Part shown: positions 51,723-61,711 of the stretch, piece by piece
Numbering within the stretch: position 1 is the stretch's first letter
Layout of the letters: every line of letters starts with the position of its first letter
Made by a program: the position numbers and the translations under genes
The notes under the pieces: generated by a model
Told to the model about the DNA's origin: nothing
The model's input: only the letters and a program-made list of their open reading frames with translations
Database searches by the model: none
Source of the DNA: MH13 sp040219355
GTDB taxonomy: Bacteria > Pseudomonadota > Alphaproteobacteria > Rhizobiales > MH13
Direction: 5' to 3'
NCBI GenBank assembly: GCA_040219355.1
Contig: JAVJSN010000013.1
Coordinates: forward strand, 45,267 to 109,266
DNA length: 64,000 bases

Positions 51723-54700
51723 ATGGCGACTATCGACGTGGCAAATACTTCAACGACTTCCGATCTTTCTCGCAAAATGAACACGGTACCGGTGACGAGC
51801 TTTTCTGTGCGCTCGCGTCCGCGGCGTATGTTCGGCAAAATTCGCGAAGTTGCCGACATGCCCAACCTCATCGAAGTGCAGATGGCATCGTACGAGCAGT
51901 TCCTGATGGTGGACGAACCTGAAGGTGGACGGCCGGATGATGAAGGTCTGCAGTCGGTTTTCAAGTCGGTTTTTCCAATTTCCGACTTCGCCGGTACGGC
52001 AATGCTGCAATTTGTGCGCTACGAATTTGAGCCACCAAAGTATGACGTGGACGAGTGCCGCCAGCGCGGAATGACCTTTTCTGCGCCTTTGAAAGTGAAC
52101 CTCCAACTCATCGTTTTTGATGTGGATGAGGAAACCGGCGCGAAGTCTGTTAAGGACATCAAAGAGCAAGACGTCTACATGGGCGACATGCCGCTTATGA
52201 CGACGAATGGCACATTCATCGTCAATGGCACCGAGCGTGTTATCGTCTCTCAGATGCACCGCTCGCCTGGCGTATTTTTCGACCACGACAAGGGTAAGAG
52301 CCACTCATCGGGCAAACTGTTGTTTGCTGCCCGTATCATTCCTTACCGTGGCTCTTGGCTTGACATTGAATTCGACGCCAAAGACATCGTGCATGCACGG
52401 ATCGACCGTCGCCGGAAAATCCCGGTGTCATCGCTGCTCTATGCGTTGGGTCTGGATACAGAAGAGATCCTGAACACCTATTACACCTCTTCTGTGCACA
52501 CAAAGACGAAGACAGGCTGGAAAACGCCTTTCGACCCACAAAAAATGGAAGGCATGAAGGTCACGCGCGACTTGATCAACGATGCGACTGGTGAAGTTGC
52601 GGTTGAGTCGGGCAAAAAGATCACGCCGCGTCAGGCCAAGCGTGTGGCCGACGAAGGCCTGAAGTATCTGCGTGTGGAAGCCGAAGACATGATCAGCCAG
52701 TATTTGGCTGAGGATGTTGTGAACGTGGAAACCGGGGAAATCTACGCCGAAGCAGGCGAGGAGATCACCGAAGAGCTGATGGAGCAGCTGCTTGAACTTG
52801 GCTTCAAGTCGCTGACATTGCTCGACATCGACCATGTGAACACCGGCGGCTACATCCGCAACACGCTGATGGCTGACAAGAATGAGAGCCGTGCTGAAGC
52901 GCTGTTCGATATCTATCGTGTGATGCGCCCAGGTGAGCCGCCAACCATTGAGGCGGCTGAAGCGATGTTCCAGTCGCTGTTTTTCGATTCAGAACGCTAC
53001 GATCTTTCCGCCGTTGGCCGCGTGAAAATGAACATGCGTCTTGATCTGGATGCAGAAGACACGGTGCGCACGCTGCGCAAAGAAGACATTCTGGAAGTGC
53101 TGCGCACGCTGCTCGGCTTGCGCGACGGTAAAGGTGAAATCGACGATATCGACAATCTGGGCAACCGCCGTGTTCGCTCAGTCGGCGAGCTGATGGAAAA
53201 TCAGTACCGTGTCGGCTTGCTGCGTATGGAGCGCGCCATCAAGGAACGTATGTCGTCTGTCGAGATCGCAACTGTGATGCCGCAGGACCTGATCAACGCA
53301 AAGCCTGCCTCAGCAGCTGTGCGTGAGTTCTTCGGTTCCTCGCAGCTCTCGCAGTTTATGGATCAAACGAACCCTCTGTCGGAAATCACCCACAAACGCC
53401 GCCTTTCGGCGCTTGGCCCGGGTGGTTTGACGCGTGAGCGTGCTGGTTTTGAGGTGCGTGACGTTCACCCGACCCATTATGGCCGGATCTGTCCGATTGA
53501 AACGCCTGAGGGCCCGAACATCGGTCTGATTAACTCGCTGGCGACGTTCGCGCGGGTGAACAAATACGGCTTCATTGAAACGCCGTATCGCAAAGTGAAC
53601 GACGGCAACGTTACCGATGATGTTGTGTTCCTGTCGGCGATGGAAGAAGCGCGCCACTACATTGCGCAGGCCAACTCCGAGCTGGATGATGATGGCAATT
53701 TCATCAACGAGCTGGTGGTGTGTCGTCACCAAAGTGATGTGATGTTGACGCCGAAGGAGCGCGTTGACCTGATGGACGTTTCACCGAAACAGCTTGTTTC
53801 GGTGGCTGCCTCGCTCATTCCGTTCCTTGAGAACGACGATGCGAACCGTGCCCTCATGGGTTCGAACATGCAGCGTCAGGCCGTGCCGTTGGTGCGCGCT
53901 GAAGCGCCGCTGGTTGGTACCGGCATGGAACGGATCGTGGCGCAGGATTCCGGGGCTGCCATTGGTGCGCGCCGGACCGGTATTGTTGAGCAGGTGGACG
54001 CCACGCGTATCGTCATTCGCGCGACTGAAGACCTCGATCCAGGTCGTCCGGGCGTCGATATCTACCGCTTGATGAAGTTCCAGCGTTCCAACCAAAACAC
54101 TTGCATCAACCAGCGCCCACTGGTGACGATTGGAGATGAGGTTAGGAAGGGCGAGATCATCGCTGATGGCCCTTCGACAGAGATGGGTGAGCTGGCGCTT
54201 GGTAAGAATGTGCTCGTCGCATTCATGCCATGGAATGGCTACAACTTTGAGGACTCCATTTTGATGTCCGAGCGCATCGTGAAAGACGATGTGTTCACCT
54301 CGATCCACCTTGAAGAATTTGAGGTGATGGCGCGCGATACCAAGCTGGGCCCTGAAGAGATCACCCGTGACATTCCCAACGTTTCGGAAGAAGCCCTGAA
54401 AAATCTCGATGAGGCCGGCATGGTCTATATCGGGGCGGAAGTGGAAGCTGGTGACATTCTGGTCGGCAAGATCACGCCGAAGGGTGAAAGCCCAATGACA
54501 CCAGAAGAGAAGCTTCTGCGTGCTATCTTTGGTGAGAAAGCCTCCGACGTACGCGATACATCCTTGCGCGTGCCACCAGGTGTTAAGGGGACCATTGTTG
54601 AGGTCCGTGTCTTTAACCGTCATGGCATCGACAAAGATGAGCGCGCGATTGCCATCGAGCGTGAAGAAATAGAACGCCTCGGCAAAGACCGCGATGACGA

Positions 54701-55934
54701 ACAGGCTATCTTGGATCGCAACGTTTATGGTCGCTTGGCCGACATGCTGTCCGGCAAAAAGGGCATTGCTGGGCCGAAGGGCTATAAAAAAGGCGATGCC
54801 ATTTCGACCGATGTGCTCAACGAGTACCCGCGTTCGCAGTGGTGGACGTTTGCGCTTGATGACGACACCCTGATGGGTGAAATCGAAGCGTTGCGTGCGC
54901 AGTACGATGAATCCAAGAACCAACTGGAACAGCGGTTCATGGACAAAGTCGAGAAGCTGCAGCGTGGCGATGAGCTTCCCCCAGGTGTGATGAAGATGGT
55001 CAAAGTCTTCGTCGCGGTGAAGCGTAAAATTCAGCCAGGCGATAAGATGGCTGGTCGCCACGGCAACAAAGGCGTGGTCTCAAAGATTGTCCCACAGGAA
55101 GACATGCCGTTCCTGGATGACGGAACGCCTGTCGATGTGGTTTTGAACCCGCTTGGTGTGCCATCGCGCATGAATGTTGGGCAAATTCTTGAAACCCACA
55201 TGGGTTGGGCCTGCTCAGGACTTGGTAAGTCGATCCAAAAAGCGGTTGACGCTTATAAAGCTGAAGCCAGTGTGGCGCAGCTCGAAGAGCGTATCACAAC
55301 GATCTATGGTGACGCCGTTGAAGTCGACAAGCTGTCGGAAGAAGAGATCGTTGGTCTCGGCAAACAGCTTTCAAAGGGTGTTCCAATCGGCACGCCGGTC
55401 TTCGATGGTGCTCGTGAGCCTGATGTTGCTGAGATGCTTGAAAAAGCAGGCCTTGATCGCTCTGGACAGGTGACGCTTTATGATGGCCGTACCGGTGATC
55501 AGTTCGACCGAAAAGTGACGGTTGGGTACAAATATGTGCTCAAGCTTCATCACTTGGTGGATGACAAAATCCACGCGCGTTCCATCGGGCCGTACTCGCT
55601 TGTTACGCAGCAGCCGCTGGGTGGTAAGGCGCAGTTTGGCGGTCAGCGCTTCGGCGAGATGGAAGTGTGGGCACTTGAGGCGTATGGCGCAGCCTACACG
55701 CTTCAGGAGATGCTCACCGTGAAATCCGATGACGTTGCCGGTCGTACCAAGGTCTATGAAGCGATCGTGCGTGGCGAGGATGCGTTTGAAGCTGGCATTC
55801 CAGAAAGCTTCAATGTGCTCGTTAAAGAGATGCGTTCGCTTGGCCTCAACGTTGAGTTGGCCCAAAGCGAGGAAGACGAAGATGATGATGGCATCATCGA
55901 CGTAGAGATTCCAACGCAGGACGCTGCTGAGTAA
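51723..55934 (+). CDS. rpoB: DNA-directed RNA polymerase subunit beta
   Basis: 1403 residues. The rifampicin region (about residues 535-600) reads FFGSSQLSQFMDQTNPLSEI then THKRRLSALGPGGLTRERAG, wild type at the usual resistance positions. The C-terminal KMAGRHGNKGVVSKIVPQED and GGKAQFGGQRFGEMEVWALE are universally conserved. The start is preceded by an AAGGAGCGGAC stretch. A short acidic C-terminal tail (EEDEDDDG) is present. Confidence 0.98.
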   Translation: MATIDVANTSTTSDLSRKMNTVPVTSFSVRSRPRRMFGKIREVADMPNLIEVQMASYEQFLMVDEPEGGRPDDEGLQSVFKSVFPISDFAGTAMLQFVRYEFEPPKYDVDECRQRGMTFSAPLKVNLQLIVFDVDEETGAKSVKDIKEQDVYMGDMPLMTTNGTFIVNGTERVIVSQMHRSPGVFFDHDKGKSHSSGKLLFAARIIPYRGSWLDIEFDAKDIVHARIDRRRKIPVSSLLYALGLDTEEILNTYYTSSVHTKTKTGWKTPFDPQKMEGMKVTRDLINDATGEVAVESGKKITPRQAKRVADEGLKYLRVEAEDMISQYLAEDVVNVETGEIYAEAGEEITEELMEQLLELGFKSLTLLDIDHVNTGGYIRNTLMADKNESRAEALFDIYRVMRPGEPPTIEAAEAMFQSLFFDSERYDLSAVGRVKMNMRLDLDAEDTVRTLRKEDILEVLRTLLGLRDGKGEIDDIDNLGNRRVRSVGELMENQYRVGLLRMERAIKERMSSVEIATVMPQDLINAKPASAAVREFFGSSQLSQFMDQTNPLSEITHKRRLSALGPGGLTRERAGFEVRDVHPTHYGRICPIETPEGPNIGLINSLATFARVNKYGFIETPYRKVNDGNVTDDVVFLSAMEEARHYIAQANSELDDDGNFINELVVCRHQSDVMLTPKERVDLMDVSPKQLVSVAASLIPFLENDDANRALMGSNMQRQAVPLVRAEAPLVGTGMERIVAQDSGAAIGARRTGIVEQVDATRIVIRATEDLDPGRPGVDIYRLMKFQRSNQNTCINQRPLVTIGDEVRKGEIIADGPSTEMGELALGKNVLVAFMPWNGYNFEDSILMSERIVKDDVFTSIHLEEFEVMARDTKLGPEEITRDIPNVSEEALKNLDEAGMVYIGAEVEAGDILVGKITPKGESPMTPEEKLLRAIFGEKASDVRDTSLRVPPGVKGTIVEVRVFNRHGIDKDERAIAIEREEIERLGKDRDDEQAILDRNVYGRLADMLSGKKGIAGPKGYKKGDAISTDVLNEYPRSQWWTFALDDDTLMGEIEALRAQYDESKNQLEQRFMDKVEKLQRGDELPPGVMKMVKVFVAVKRKIQPGDKMAGRHGNKGVVSKIVPQEDMPFLDDGTPVDVVLNPLGVPSRMNVGQILETHMGWACSGLGKSIQKAVDAYKAEASVAQLEERITTIYGDAVEVDKLSEEEIVGLGKQLSKGVPIGTPVFDGAREPDVAEMLEKAGLDRSGQVTLYDGRTGDQFDRKVTVGYKYVLKLHHLVDDKIHARSIGPYSLVTQQPLGGKAQFGGQRFGEMEVWALEAYGAAYTLQEMLTVKSDDVAGRTKVYEAIVRGEDAFEAGIPESFNVLVKEMRSLGLNVELAQSEEDEDDDGIIDVEIPTQDAAE

Positions 55935-55944
55935 CACACAGATA

Positions 55945-55979
55945 CCAAGGAGCAGGGCGCTTTGCGTCCTGTCCCTTGG
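55945..55979 (+). other. Imperfect stem-loop in the rpoB-rpoC gap
   Basis: CCAAGG at 55945-55950 pairs with CCTTGG at 55974-55979, extended inward by several imperfect pairs. It occupies part of the 127-base spacer between rpoB and rpoC. No T run follows. Function unclear. Confidence 0.35.
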
Positions 55980-56061
55980 AGCGCGTGAACGATTGAATTG
56001 CCCGGGTTTGACGGAAAGCCGATAGCGCAAGGCTTCAAGCAGACCCCTTAGGAGACACGCT

Positions 56062-59000
56062 TTGAACCAGGAAATCCAAAACGTCTTTGGCCGTGACCTT
56101 CAGTCAACGATGCCGAGTTTTGACCAGATCCGCATATCTCTTGCGAGCCCAGAGAAGATTCTCTCTTGGTCGTATGGCGAGATCAAAAAGCCTGAAACCA
56201 TCAATTACCGTACGTTCAAACCAGAGCGGGATGGCCTTTTCTGTGCGCGTATTTTTGGCCCGATCAAGGACTATGAGTGCTTGTGCGGCAAATACAAACG
56301 CATGAAATACAAAGGCATTATCTGCGAGAAGTGCGGCGTTGAAGTGACGCTAACCAAAGTGCGTCGCGAGCGCATGGGGCACATTGAGCTGGCTGCGCCA
56401 GTTGCCCATATTTGGTTCTTGAAATCGCTGCCATCGCGCATCGCAACGCTGCTTGATATGGCGCTGAAAGATGTGGAGCGGGTACTCTACTTCGAAAACT
56501 ATGTTGTCACCGAGCAGGGCCTGACGCCGTTGGCTCCTTATCAGTTGATGTCGGAAGAAGAATATCTTCAGGCTCAGGATGAGTATGGCGCAGACAGCTT
56601 CACCGCCATGATTGGTGCTGAGGCCATCCGTAAGTTGTTGGGCGATCTCGATCTGCCGGTGCTGCGCGAGCAGCTTCGTGTGGAGATGGTGGAAGCCACT
56701 GGCGAACTGAAGCCGAAGAAACTGGCCAAGCGCATCAAGCTGATCGACGCGTTCTTGAATTCGGGCAACAAGCCTGAGTGGATGATCATGACCGTTGTTC
56801 CGGTCATTCCTCCCGATCTTCGTCCGTTGGTGCCGCTCGATGGTGGTCGCTTTGCGACGTCTGATCTCAACGATCTTTATCGCCGCGTGATCAACCGTAA
56901 CAACCGTTTGAAGCGGCTGATTGAGCTGCGTGCGCCCGATATCATCATCCGCAACGAGAAGCGTATGCTTCAAGAAGCGGTCGATGCGTTGTTTGACAAT
57001 GGCCGTCGTGGCCGCGTGATCACGGGCGCCAACAAGCGTCCGCTGAAATCACTCGCTGACATGCTCAAGGGCAAGCAGGGCCGGTTCCGTCAGAACCTGC
57101 TCGGCAAGCGCGTCGACTATTCTGGTCGTTCGGTGATCGTGACCGGCCCAGAACTGAAGCTGCATCAGTGCGGCCTGCCAAAGAAGATGGCGCTGGAACT
57201 GTTCAAGCCGTTTATCTACTCGCGTCTTGATGCCAAAGGCTATTCCAACACCGTCAAGCAAGCCAAAAAGCTGGTTGAGAAAGAGCGTCCGGAAGTTTGG
57301 GATATCCTCGATGAGGTGATCCGAGAGCATCCGGTTATGCTCAACCGCGCGCCGACACTTCACCGCTTGGGCATCCAGGCGTTTGAGCCCGTGCTCATTG
57401 AAGGCAAGGCCATTCAGCTTCACCCGCTGGTCTGTACTGCGTTCAACGCTGACTTTGACGGCGACCAAATGGCTGTGCACGTTCCGCTGTCGCTGGAAGC
57501 GCAGCTGGAAGCGCGCGTCTTGATGATGTCGACGAACAACATTCTGCACCCGGCCAATGGTCAACCGATCATCGTTCCGTCGCAGGATATGGTTCTGGGC
57601 CTCTATTACCTGACCATCGAGGCCGACAATGAGCCTGGCGAAGGCATGATTTTTGGGTCCACTGGCGAGGTTCAGGCCGCGCTGGATGCCAAGGTCATCA
57701 CGCTGCACACCAAGGTCAAAGGTCGCTTCAAGACCGTTGATGAAGATGGCAACCCAGTCAGCCAGATCCATGAGACGACTGCCGGTCGTTATCTGCTGGC
57801 CGATTTGCTGCCGAAGAATGCCAAGGTACCGTTTGATGCTGCCAACCGTCTGATGACCAAAAAGGAAATCAGCCGGATGATTGATGCGGTCTATCGCGCA
57901 TGCGGTCAGAAAGAGACGGTCATCTTTGCCGATCAGGTGATGGGCTTTGGTTTCCGTCAGGCCTGTAAGGCTGGCATCTCGTTCGGTAAGGACGACATGG
58001 TCATTCCGGACACCAAGAAGGGGCTGGTTGATGAAACCCGCGCCATGGTCGAGGAGTTCGAGCAGCAGTACAATGACGGTCTGATCACCCAGGGCGAGAA
58101 GTACAACAAGGTTGTCGACGCTTGGGCGAAATGCTCTGACAAGGTTGCCGATGAGATGATGGGCCGCATTTCCGCTGTCGCTATCGACGAGGAAACCGGA
58201 CGTCAAAAGCCGATCAACTCGGTCTATATGATGGCGCACTCTGGTGCGCGTGGTTCGCCTGCGCAGATGAAGCAGCTTGCTGGTATGCGTGGTTTGATGG
58301 CAAAGCCTGATGGCTCGATCATCGAGACGCCTATTACGTCGAACTTTAAAGAAGGTCTGACCGTGATGGAGTACTTCAACTCCACCCACGGCGCGCGTAA
58401 GGGCCTTGCCGACACGGCGTTGAAGACGGCCAACTCCGGCTATTTGACCCGTCGATTGGTCGACGTGGCGCAGGATTCCATCATAAGCCAGGTTGATTGT
58501 GGGAGTGAGAACGGTATCCGTGTTCAGGCTATCGTTGATGCCGGCCAAGTTGTTGCCTCGCTTGGGCAGCGTGTGCTTGGTCGTACGGCCGCTGACGATG
58601 TGATCCATCCCGAAACGCTTGAAGTGGTCGTTCCCAAAGGCACGCTCATTGATGAGAAGTCGGTGATTGCCATTGAGGAAAGCGGCGTACAGGGCGTGAA
58701 AATTCGTTCTGTGCTCACCTGTGAAACGCGCCATGGGGTTTGCGGCACATGCTATGGCCGTGACCTTGCACGCGGTACGCCGGTGAACATGGGTGAGGCT
58801 GTTGGCGTGATCGCTGCGCAGTCCATCGGTGAACCTGGCACGCAGCTCACCATGCGTACGTTCCACATTGGTGGTACGGCTCAGGTGGTTGATAGCTCGT
58901 TCATCGAGTCCAACAATGAAGGGACTGTCAGCCTGCGCAACCGTTCGATCTCGCGCAATTCAGATGGTCATCTGATCGCTACAGGTCGCAACATGTTCAT

Positions 59001-60273
59001 CATTGTCACCGACGATCAGGGCAATGAAGCGGCTGTGCATCGTGTGACCTACGGTTCGCGTTTGCTGGTTGAAGAGGGCGATGTTGTCCGTCGTGGCCAG
59101 CGTATGGCTGAGTGGGACCCCTACACCCGGCCGATCCTTGCCGATGTGGACGGTACAGTAGAGTTTGAAGATCTGGTCGATGGCGTGTCCATGTCCGAAC
59201 AGGTTGACGAAGTCACCGGTATCGCCAAGCGATTGATCATTGATTGGCGCACCAGCCCACGTGGTGCTGATCTGCGCCCAGCAATGGTCATCAAGGACAA
59301 GAAGGGTGAGATTCTCAAAACCGCGCGCGGTGGCGATGCCCGGGCTCTTTTGCCTGCTGATGCCGTTCTTTCGGTATCTCCGGGTCACAAGGCTAAAGCT
59401 GGTGACGTGTTGGCACGTATCGCACTGGAAAGTGCAAAGACCCGTGACATCACCGGTGGTCTGCCGCGTGTTGCCGAGCTGTTTGAGGCGCGTCGTCCAA
59501 AAGATGCAGCCATCATGGCCGATATCGATGGCGTGGTACGCTTTGGTCGTGACTACAAGAACAAGCGTCGGATTTCGATCCAGCCACATGAAGAAGGCAT
59601 GGAGCCAGCCGAATATCTCATCCCGAAATCCAAGCACATGCAGCTTCAGGATGGTGATGAGGTTCAGAAAGGTGACTTCCTGATTGATGGCCTGCCTGCA
59701 CCGCATGACATTCTGGCAGTTAAAGGCGTGGAAGAGTTGGCGGCCTATCTCGTCAACGAAATCCAAGAGGTCTATCGTCTACAGGGTGTTCTTATCAACG
59801 ATAAGCATATCGAGGTGATCGTGCGCCAGATGCTGCAGAAGGTGGATATCACCGATGCAGGCGACAGCGAATTCTTGTCCGGTGAGCAGGTGGATCGCAT
59901 TGAGCTTGATGAGCTCAATGAGCAGCTTGTTGCCGATGGTAAGAAACCAGCGTCCGGTACGCCGGTTCTGCTCGGTATCACCAAGGCCTCCCTACAGACC
60001 CGCTCGTTCTTCTCCGCGGCGTCCTTCCAGGAGACCACGCGCGTCCTCACCGAGGCGGCGGTCAACGGTAAGGTCGACACCTTGGAAGGCTTGAAAGAGA
60101 ACATCATTGTGGGTCGCTTGATCCCAGCCGGTACCGGCCGGATGATGAACAAAATCAAGCAGGTTGCTCAGAAACGCGATGATCTTATCCTGGATGCGCG
60201 CGAAGCTGAGCCAGTTGTCGATGTGGAAGCGGTTCTGGAAGACCTTTCCGAGCAAACACCCGCTGCCGAGTAG
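56062..60273 (+). CDS. rpoC: DNA-directed RNA polymerase subunit beta'
   Basis: 1403 residues from a TTG start at 56062, with GGAG 7 bases upstream. Zinc-binding CLCGKYKRMKYKGIICEKCG near residue 72, active-site NADFDGDQMAVH (462 onward, three catalytic Asp), and the second zinc site CETRHGVCGTCYGRD. All expected domains are present. An intrinsic terminator follows the stop by 23 bases. Confidence 0.98.
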   Translation: MNQEIQNVFGRDLQSTMPSFDQIRISLASPEKILSWSYGEIKKPETINYRTFKPERDGLFCARIFGPIKDYECLCGKYKRMKYKGIICEKCGVEVTLTKVRRERMGHIELAAPVAHIWFLKSLPSRIATLLDMALKDVERVLYFENYVVTEQGLTPLAPYQLMSEEEYLQAQDEYGADSFTAMIGAEAIRKLLGDLDLPVLREQLRVEMVEATGELKPKKLAKRIKLIDAFLNSGNKPEWMIMTVVPVIPPDLRPLVPLDGGRFATSDLNDLYRRVINRNNRLKRLIELRAPDIIIRNEKRMLQEAVDALFDNGRRGRVITGANKRPLKSLADMLKGKQGRFRQNLLGKRVDYSGRSVIVTGPELKLHQCGLPKKMALELFKPFIYSRLDAKGYSNTVKQAKKLVEKERPEVWDILDEVIREHPVMLNRAPTLHRLGIQAFEPVLIEGKAIQLHPLVCTAFNADFDGDQMAVHVPLSLEAQLEARVLMMSTNNILHPANGQPIIVPSQDMVLGLYYLTIEADNEPGEGMIFGSTGEVQAALDAKVITLHTKVKGRFKTVDEDGNPVSQIHETTAGRYLLADLLPKNAKVPFDAANRLMTKKEISRMIDAVYRACGQKETVIFADQVMGFGFRQACKAGISFGKDDMVIPDTKKGLVDETRAMVEEFEQQYNDGLITQGEKYNKVVDAWAKCSDKVADEMMGRISAVAIDEETGRQKPINSVYMMAHSGARGSPAQMKQLAGMRGLMAKPDGSIIETPITSNFKEGLTVMEYFNSTHGARKGLADTALKTANSGYLTRRLVDVAQDSIISQVDCGSENGIRVQAIVDAGQVVASLGQRVLGRTAADDVIHPETLEVVVPKGTLIDEKSVIAIEESGVQGVKIRSVLTCETRHGVCGTCYGRDLARGTPVNMGEAVGVIAAQSIGEPGTQLTMRTFHIGGTAQVVDSSFIESNNEGTVSLRNRSISRNSDGHLIATGRNMFIIVTDDQGNEAAVHRVTYGSRLLVEEGDVVRRGQRMAEWDPYTRPILADVDGTVEFEDLVDGVSMSEQVDEVTGIAKRLIIDWRTSPRGADLRPAMVIKDKKGEILKTARGGDARALLPADAVLSVSPGHKAKAGDVLARIALESAKTRDITGGLPRVAELFEARRPKDAAIMADIDGVVRFGRDYKNKRRISIQPHEEGMEPAEYLIPKSKHMQLQDGDEVQKGDFLIDGLPAPHDILAVKGVEELAAYLVNEIQEVYRLQGVLINDKHIEVIVRQMLQKVDITDAGDSEFLSGEQVDRIELDELNEQLVADGKKPASGTPVLLGITKASLQTRSFFSAASFQETTRVLTEAAVNGKVDTLEGLKENIIVGRLIPAGTGRMMNKIKQVAQKRDDLILDAREAEPVVDVEAVLEDLSEQTPAAE

Positions 60274-60296
60274 GCTCAGGCGCCCAAAAAGAATCG

Positions 60297-60333
60297 GAGC
60301 CGCTGGAATCAAATGTGGTCCCAGCGGCTCTTT
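60297..60333 (+). terminator. Intrinsic terminator after rpoC
   Basis: GAGCCGCTGG at 60297-60306 pairs exactly with 60321-60330 across a 14-base loop, followed by TTT. It probably closes the rplJL-rpoBC transcript. Confidence 0.75.
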
Positions 60334-60498
60334 GCCTGACTTGACCACTATGAACCTGTCGCGAACGATTGTTGCGTGAAGAGCCTTTCAAACGCATGCA
60401 TTGCAAAGGACGGGGCGGGACGCAGGCCCTTGTTGGCCCTAAGAATGGTGAACCAGCTGTTTCGGGCTCAAATTTCCCGGAAAGTCCGGTGCAGGGGC

Positions 60499-60527
60499 TT
60501 GACCATAGGCCAGTCCCATCGTATCTC
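60499..60527 (+). promoter_or_regulatory. Candidate promoter upstream of rpsL
   Basis: TTGACC at 60499-60504 and TATCTC at 60522-60527 with a 17-base spacer, preceded by GGGGC as in many alphaproteobacterial sigma-70 sites. It lies between the rpoC terminator and a second terminator at 60672. Confidence 0.45.
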
Positions 60528-60534
60528 CGGCTCA

Positions 60535-60715
60535 CTTTTGCGGCAGGCCGTGGTTCGCAAAGCCGATTAGCTTGTGCCTTTTCACAAGTGGGCTTGGTTC
60601 CAAACGCTGCTTTGACTGGCTGCAAATTGAAGCATGTCACGACCCGGAGTTCGCTCTTGGTCCTCTGATTGCAAAGCGCCCGGGGGCTTCCCCAAGGGGC
60701 GCTTTGTTTGTTGTC
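60535..60715 (+). ncRNA. Candidate short leader transcript or small RNA ahead of rpsL
   Basis: The stretch between the candidate promoter (60499-60527) and the terminator at 60672-60715 would give an RNA of about 180 bases. No convincing reading frame fills it. It could be an attenuated leader of the rpsL-rpsG-fusA-tuf operon or an independent small RNA. The transcript itself is inference. The rest of the 547-base gap (60334-60498 and 60716-60820) shows nothing recognisable. Confidence 0.3.
60672..60715 (+). terminator. Intrinsic terminator 105 bases before rpsL
   Basis: CAAAGCGCCC at 60672-60681 pairs with 60697-60706. The interior GGGG/CCCC can pair further, and TTTGTTGT follows. It lies upstream of rpsL and downstream of a candidate promoter, which is an unusual placement. 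Confidence 0.75.
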
Positions 60716-60820
60716 GTTAAGGTACGCGTCCTGAGGCGGTTTGGCTTGGGCGCAACTGAATAGGCGAAAAGCGGTCGGTTTGAATGATCGGCGCGTTCGA
60801 CCAAAGAGGAAGAGGCTTAG

Positions 60821-61192
60821 ATGCCAACAATTAATCAGCTGATCCGCAAGCCACGCCAGGCTCCGGTCAAGCGTAACAAAGTTCCGGCGCTGGAGCAGAA
60901 CCCGCAGAAGCGCGGCGTTTGCACCCGTGTCTACACCACCACCCCGAAGAAGCCGAACTCGGCCCTTCGTAAGGTCGCCAAAGTGCGCCTTGTGAATGGC
61001 TTTGAAGTCATTGGCTATATCCCGGGCGTTGGCCATAACCTGCAGGAGCACTCGGTTGTGATGCTTCGCGGTGGCCGCGTGAAGGATTTGCCGGGCGTGC
61101 GTTATCACATTTTGCGCGGTGTTCTGGATACCCAGGGCGTTAAAGACCGTAAGCAGCGTCGTTCCAAATACGGCGCTAAGCGTCCTAAGTAA
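60821..61192 (+). CDS. rpsL: 30S ribosomal protein S12
   Basis: 123 residues, full length (PTINQLIRKPRQ start, RRSKYGAKRPK end). Lys43, Lys88 and Pro91, the usual streptomycin-resistance sites, are wild type. GAGGAAGAGG precedes the ATG. First gene of the rpsL-rpsG-fusA-tuf operon. Confidence 0.98.
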   Translation: MPTINQLIRKPRQAPVKRNKVPALEQNPQKRGVCTRVYTTTPKKPNSALRKVAKVRLVNGFEVIGYIPGVGHNLQEHSVVMLRGGRVKDLPGVRYHILRGVLDTQGVKDRKQRRSKYGAKRPK

Positions 61193-61204
61193 GGGTAAGA
61201 AGCG

Positions 61205-61675
61205 ATGTCACGTCGTCACGCAGCCGAAAAGCGCGTCGTCAACCCCGATCCCAAGTTCGGTGATCTGGTTGTCTCAAAATTCATGAACGCCATCATGATT
61301 GATGGCAAAAAATCCGCCGCCGAGCGTATTGTTTATGGTGCCTTTGACACCATCGAAACGCGTACCGGCCAGAACCCGTTGGAAGTATTTCATCAGGCGC
61401 TTGGCAACGTGTCGCCTTCGGTTGAAGTGCGTTCACGCCGTGTGGGTGGTGCAACCTACCAGGTGCCGGTTGAAGTGCGTACCGAGCGTCGTCAGGCGTT
61501 GGCCATTCGATGGCTGATCACGGCTGCTCGAGGGCGCAACGAAAACACCATGGTTGATCGCCTGTCAGGAGAAATGCTGGATGCATCTAGCAACCGTGGC
61601 ACTGCTGTGAAGAAGCGCGAAGACACGCACCGGATGGCAGACGCCAACCGCGCGTTCTCGCACTATCGCTGGTAA
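61205..61675 (+). CDS. rpsG: 30S ribosomal protein S7
   Basis: 156 residues, normal size. SRRHAAEKRVVNPDPKFGD, NVSPSVEVRSRRVGGATYQV and the C-terminal HRMADANRAFSHYRW identify S7. It follows rpsL by 12 bases and is a 16S rRNA 3'-domain assembly protein. Confidence 0.98.
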   Translation: MSRRHAAEKRVVNPDPKFGDLVVSKFMNAIMIDGKKSAAERIVYGAFDTIETRTGQNPLEVFHQALGNVSPSVEVRSRRVGGATYQVPVEVRTERRQALAIRWLITAARGRNENTMVDRLSGEMLDASSNRGTAVKKREDTHRMADANRAFSHYRW

Positions 61676-61711
61676 TTTAGAGCCTGTTGGCTCGCTAAGG
61701 AGCATCCCCCC

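Noticed and set aside
53781..55061. A 426-codon open frame on the minus strand inside rpoB
   Set aside because: Antisense to conserved rpoB, His-rich shadow composition, no start signal.
57049..58866. A 605-codon open frame on the minus strand inside rpoC
   Set aside because: It is antisense to highly conserved rpoC sequence, has no recognisable domain, and such long frames arise from the codon bias of GC-rich genes.
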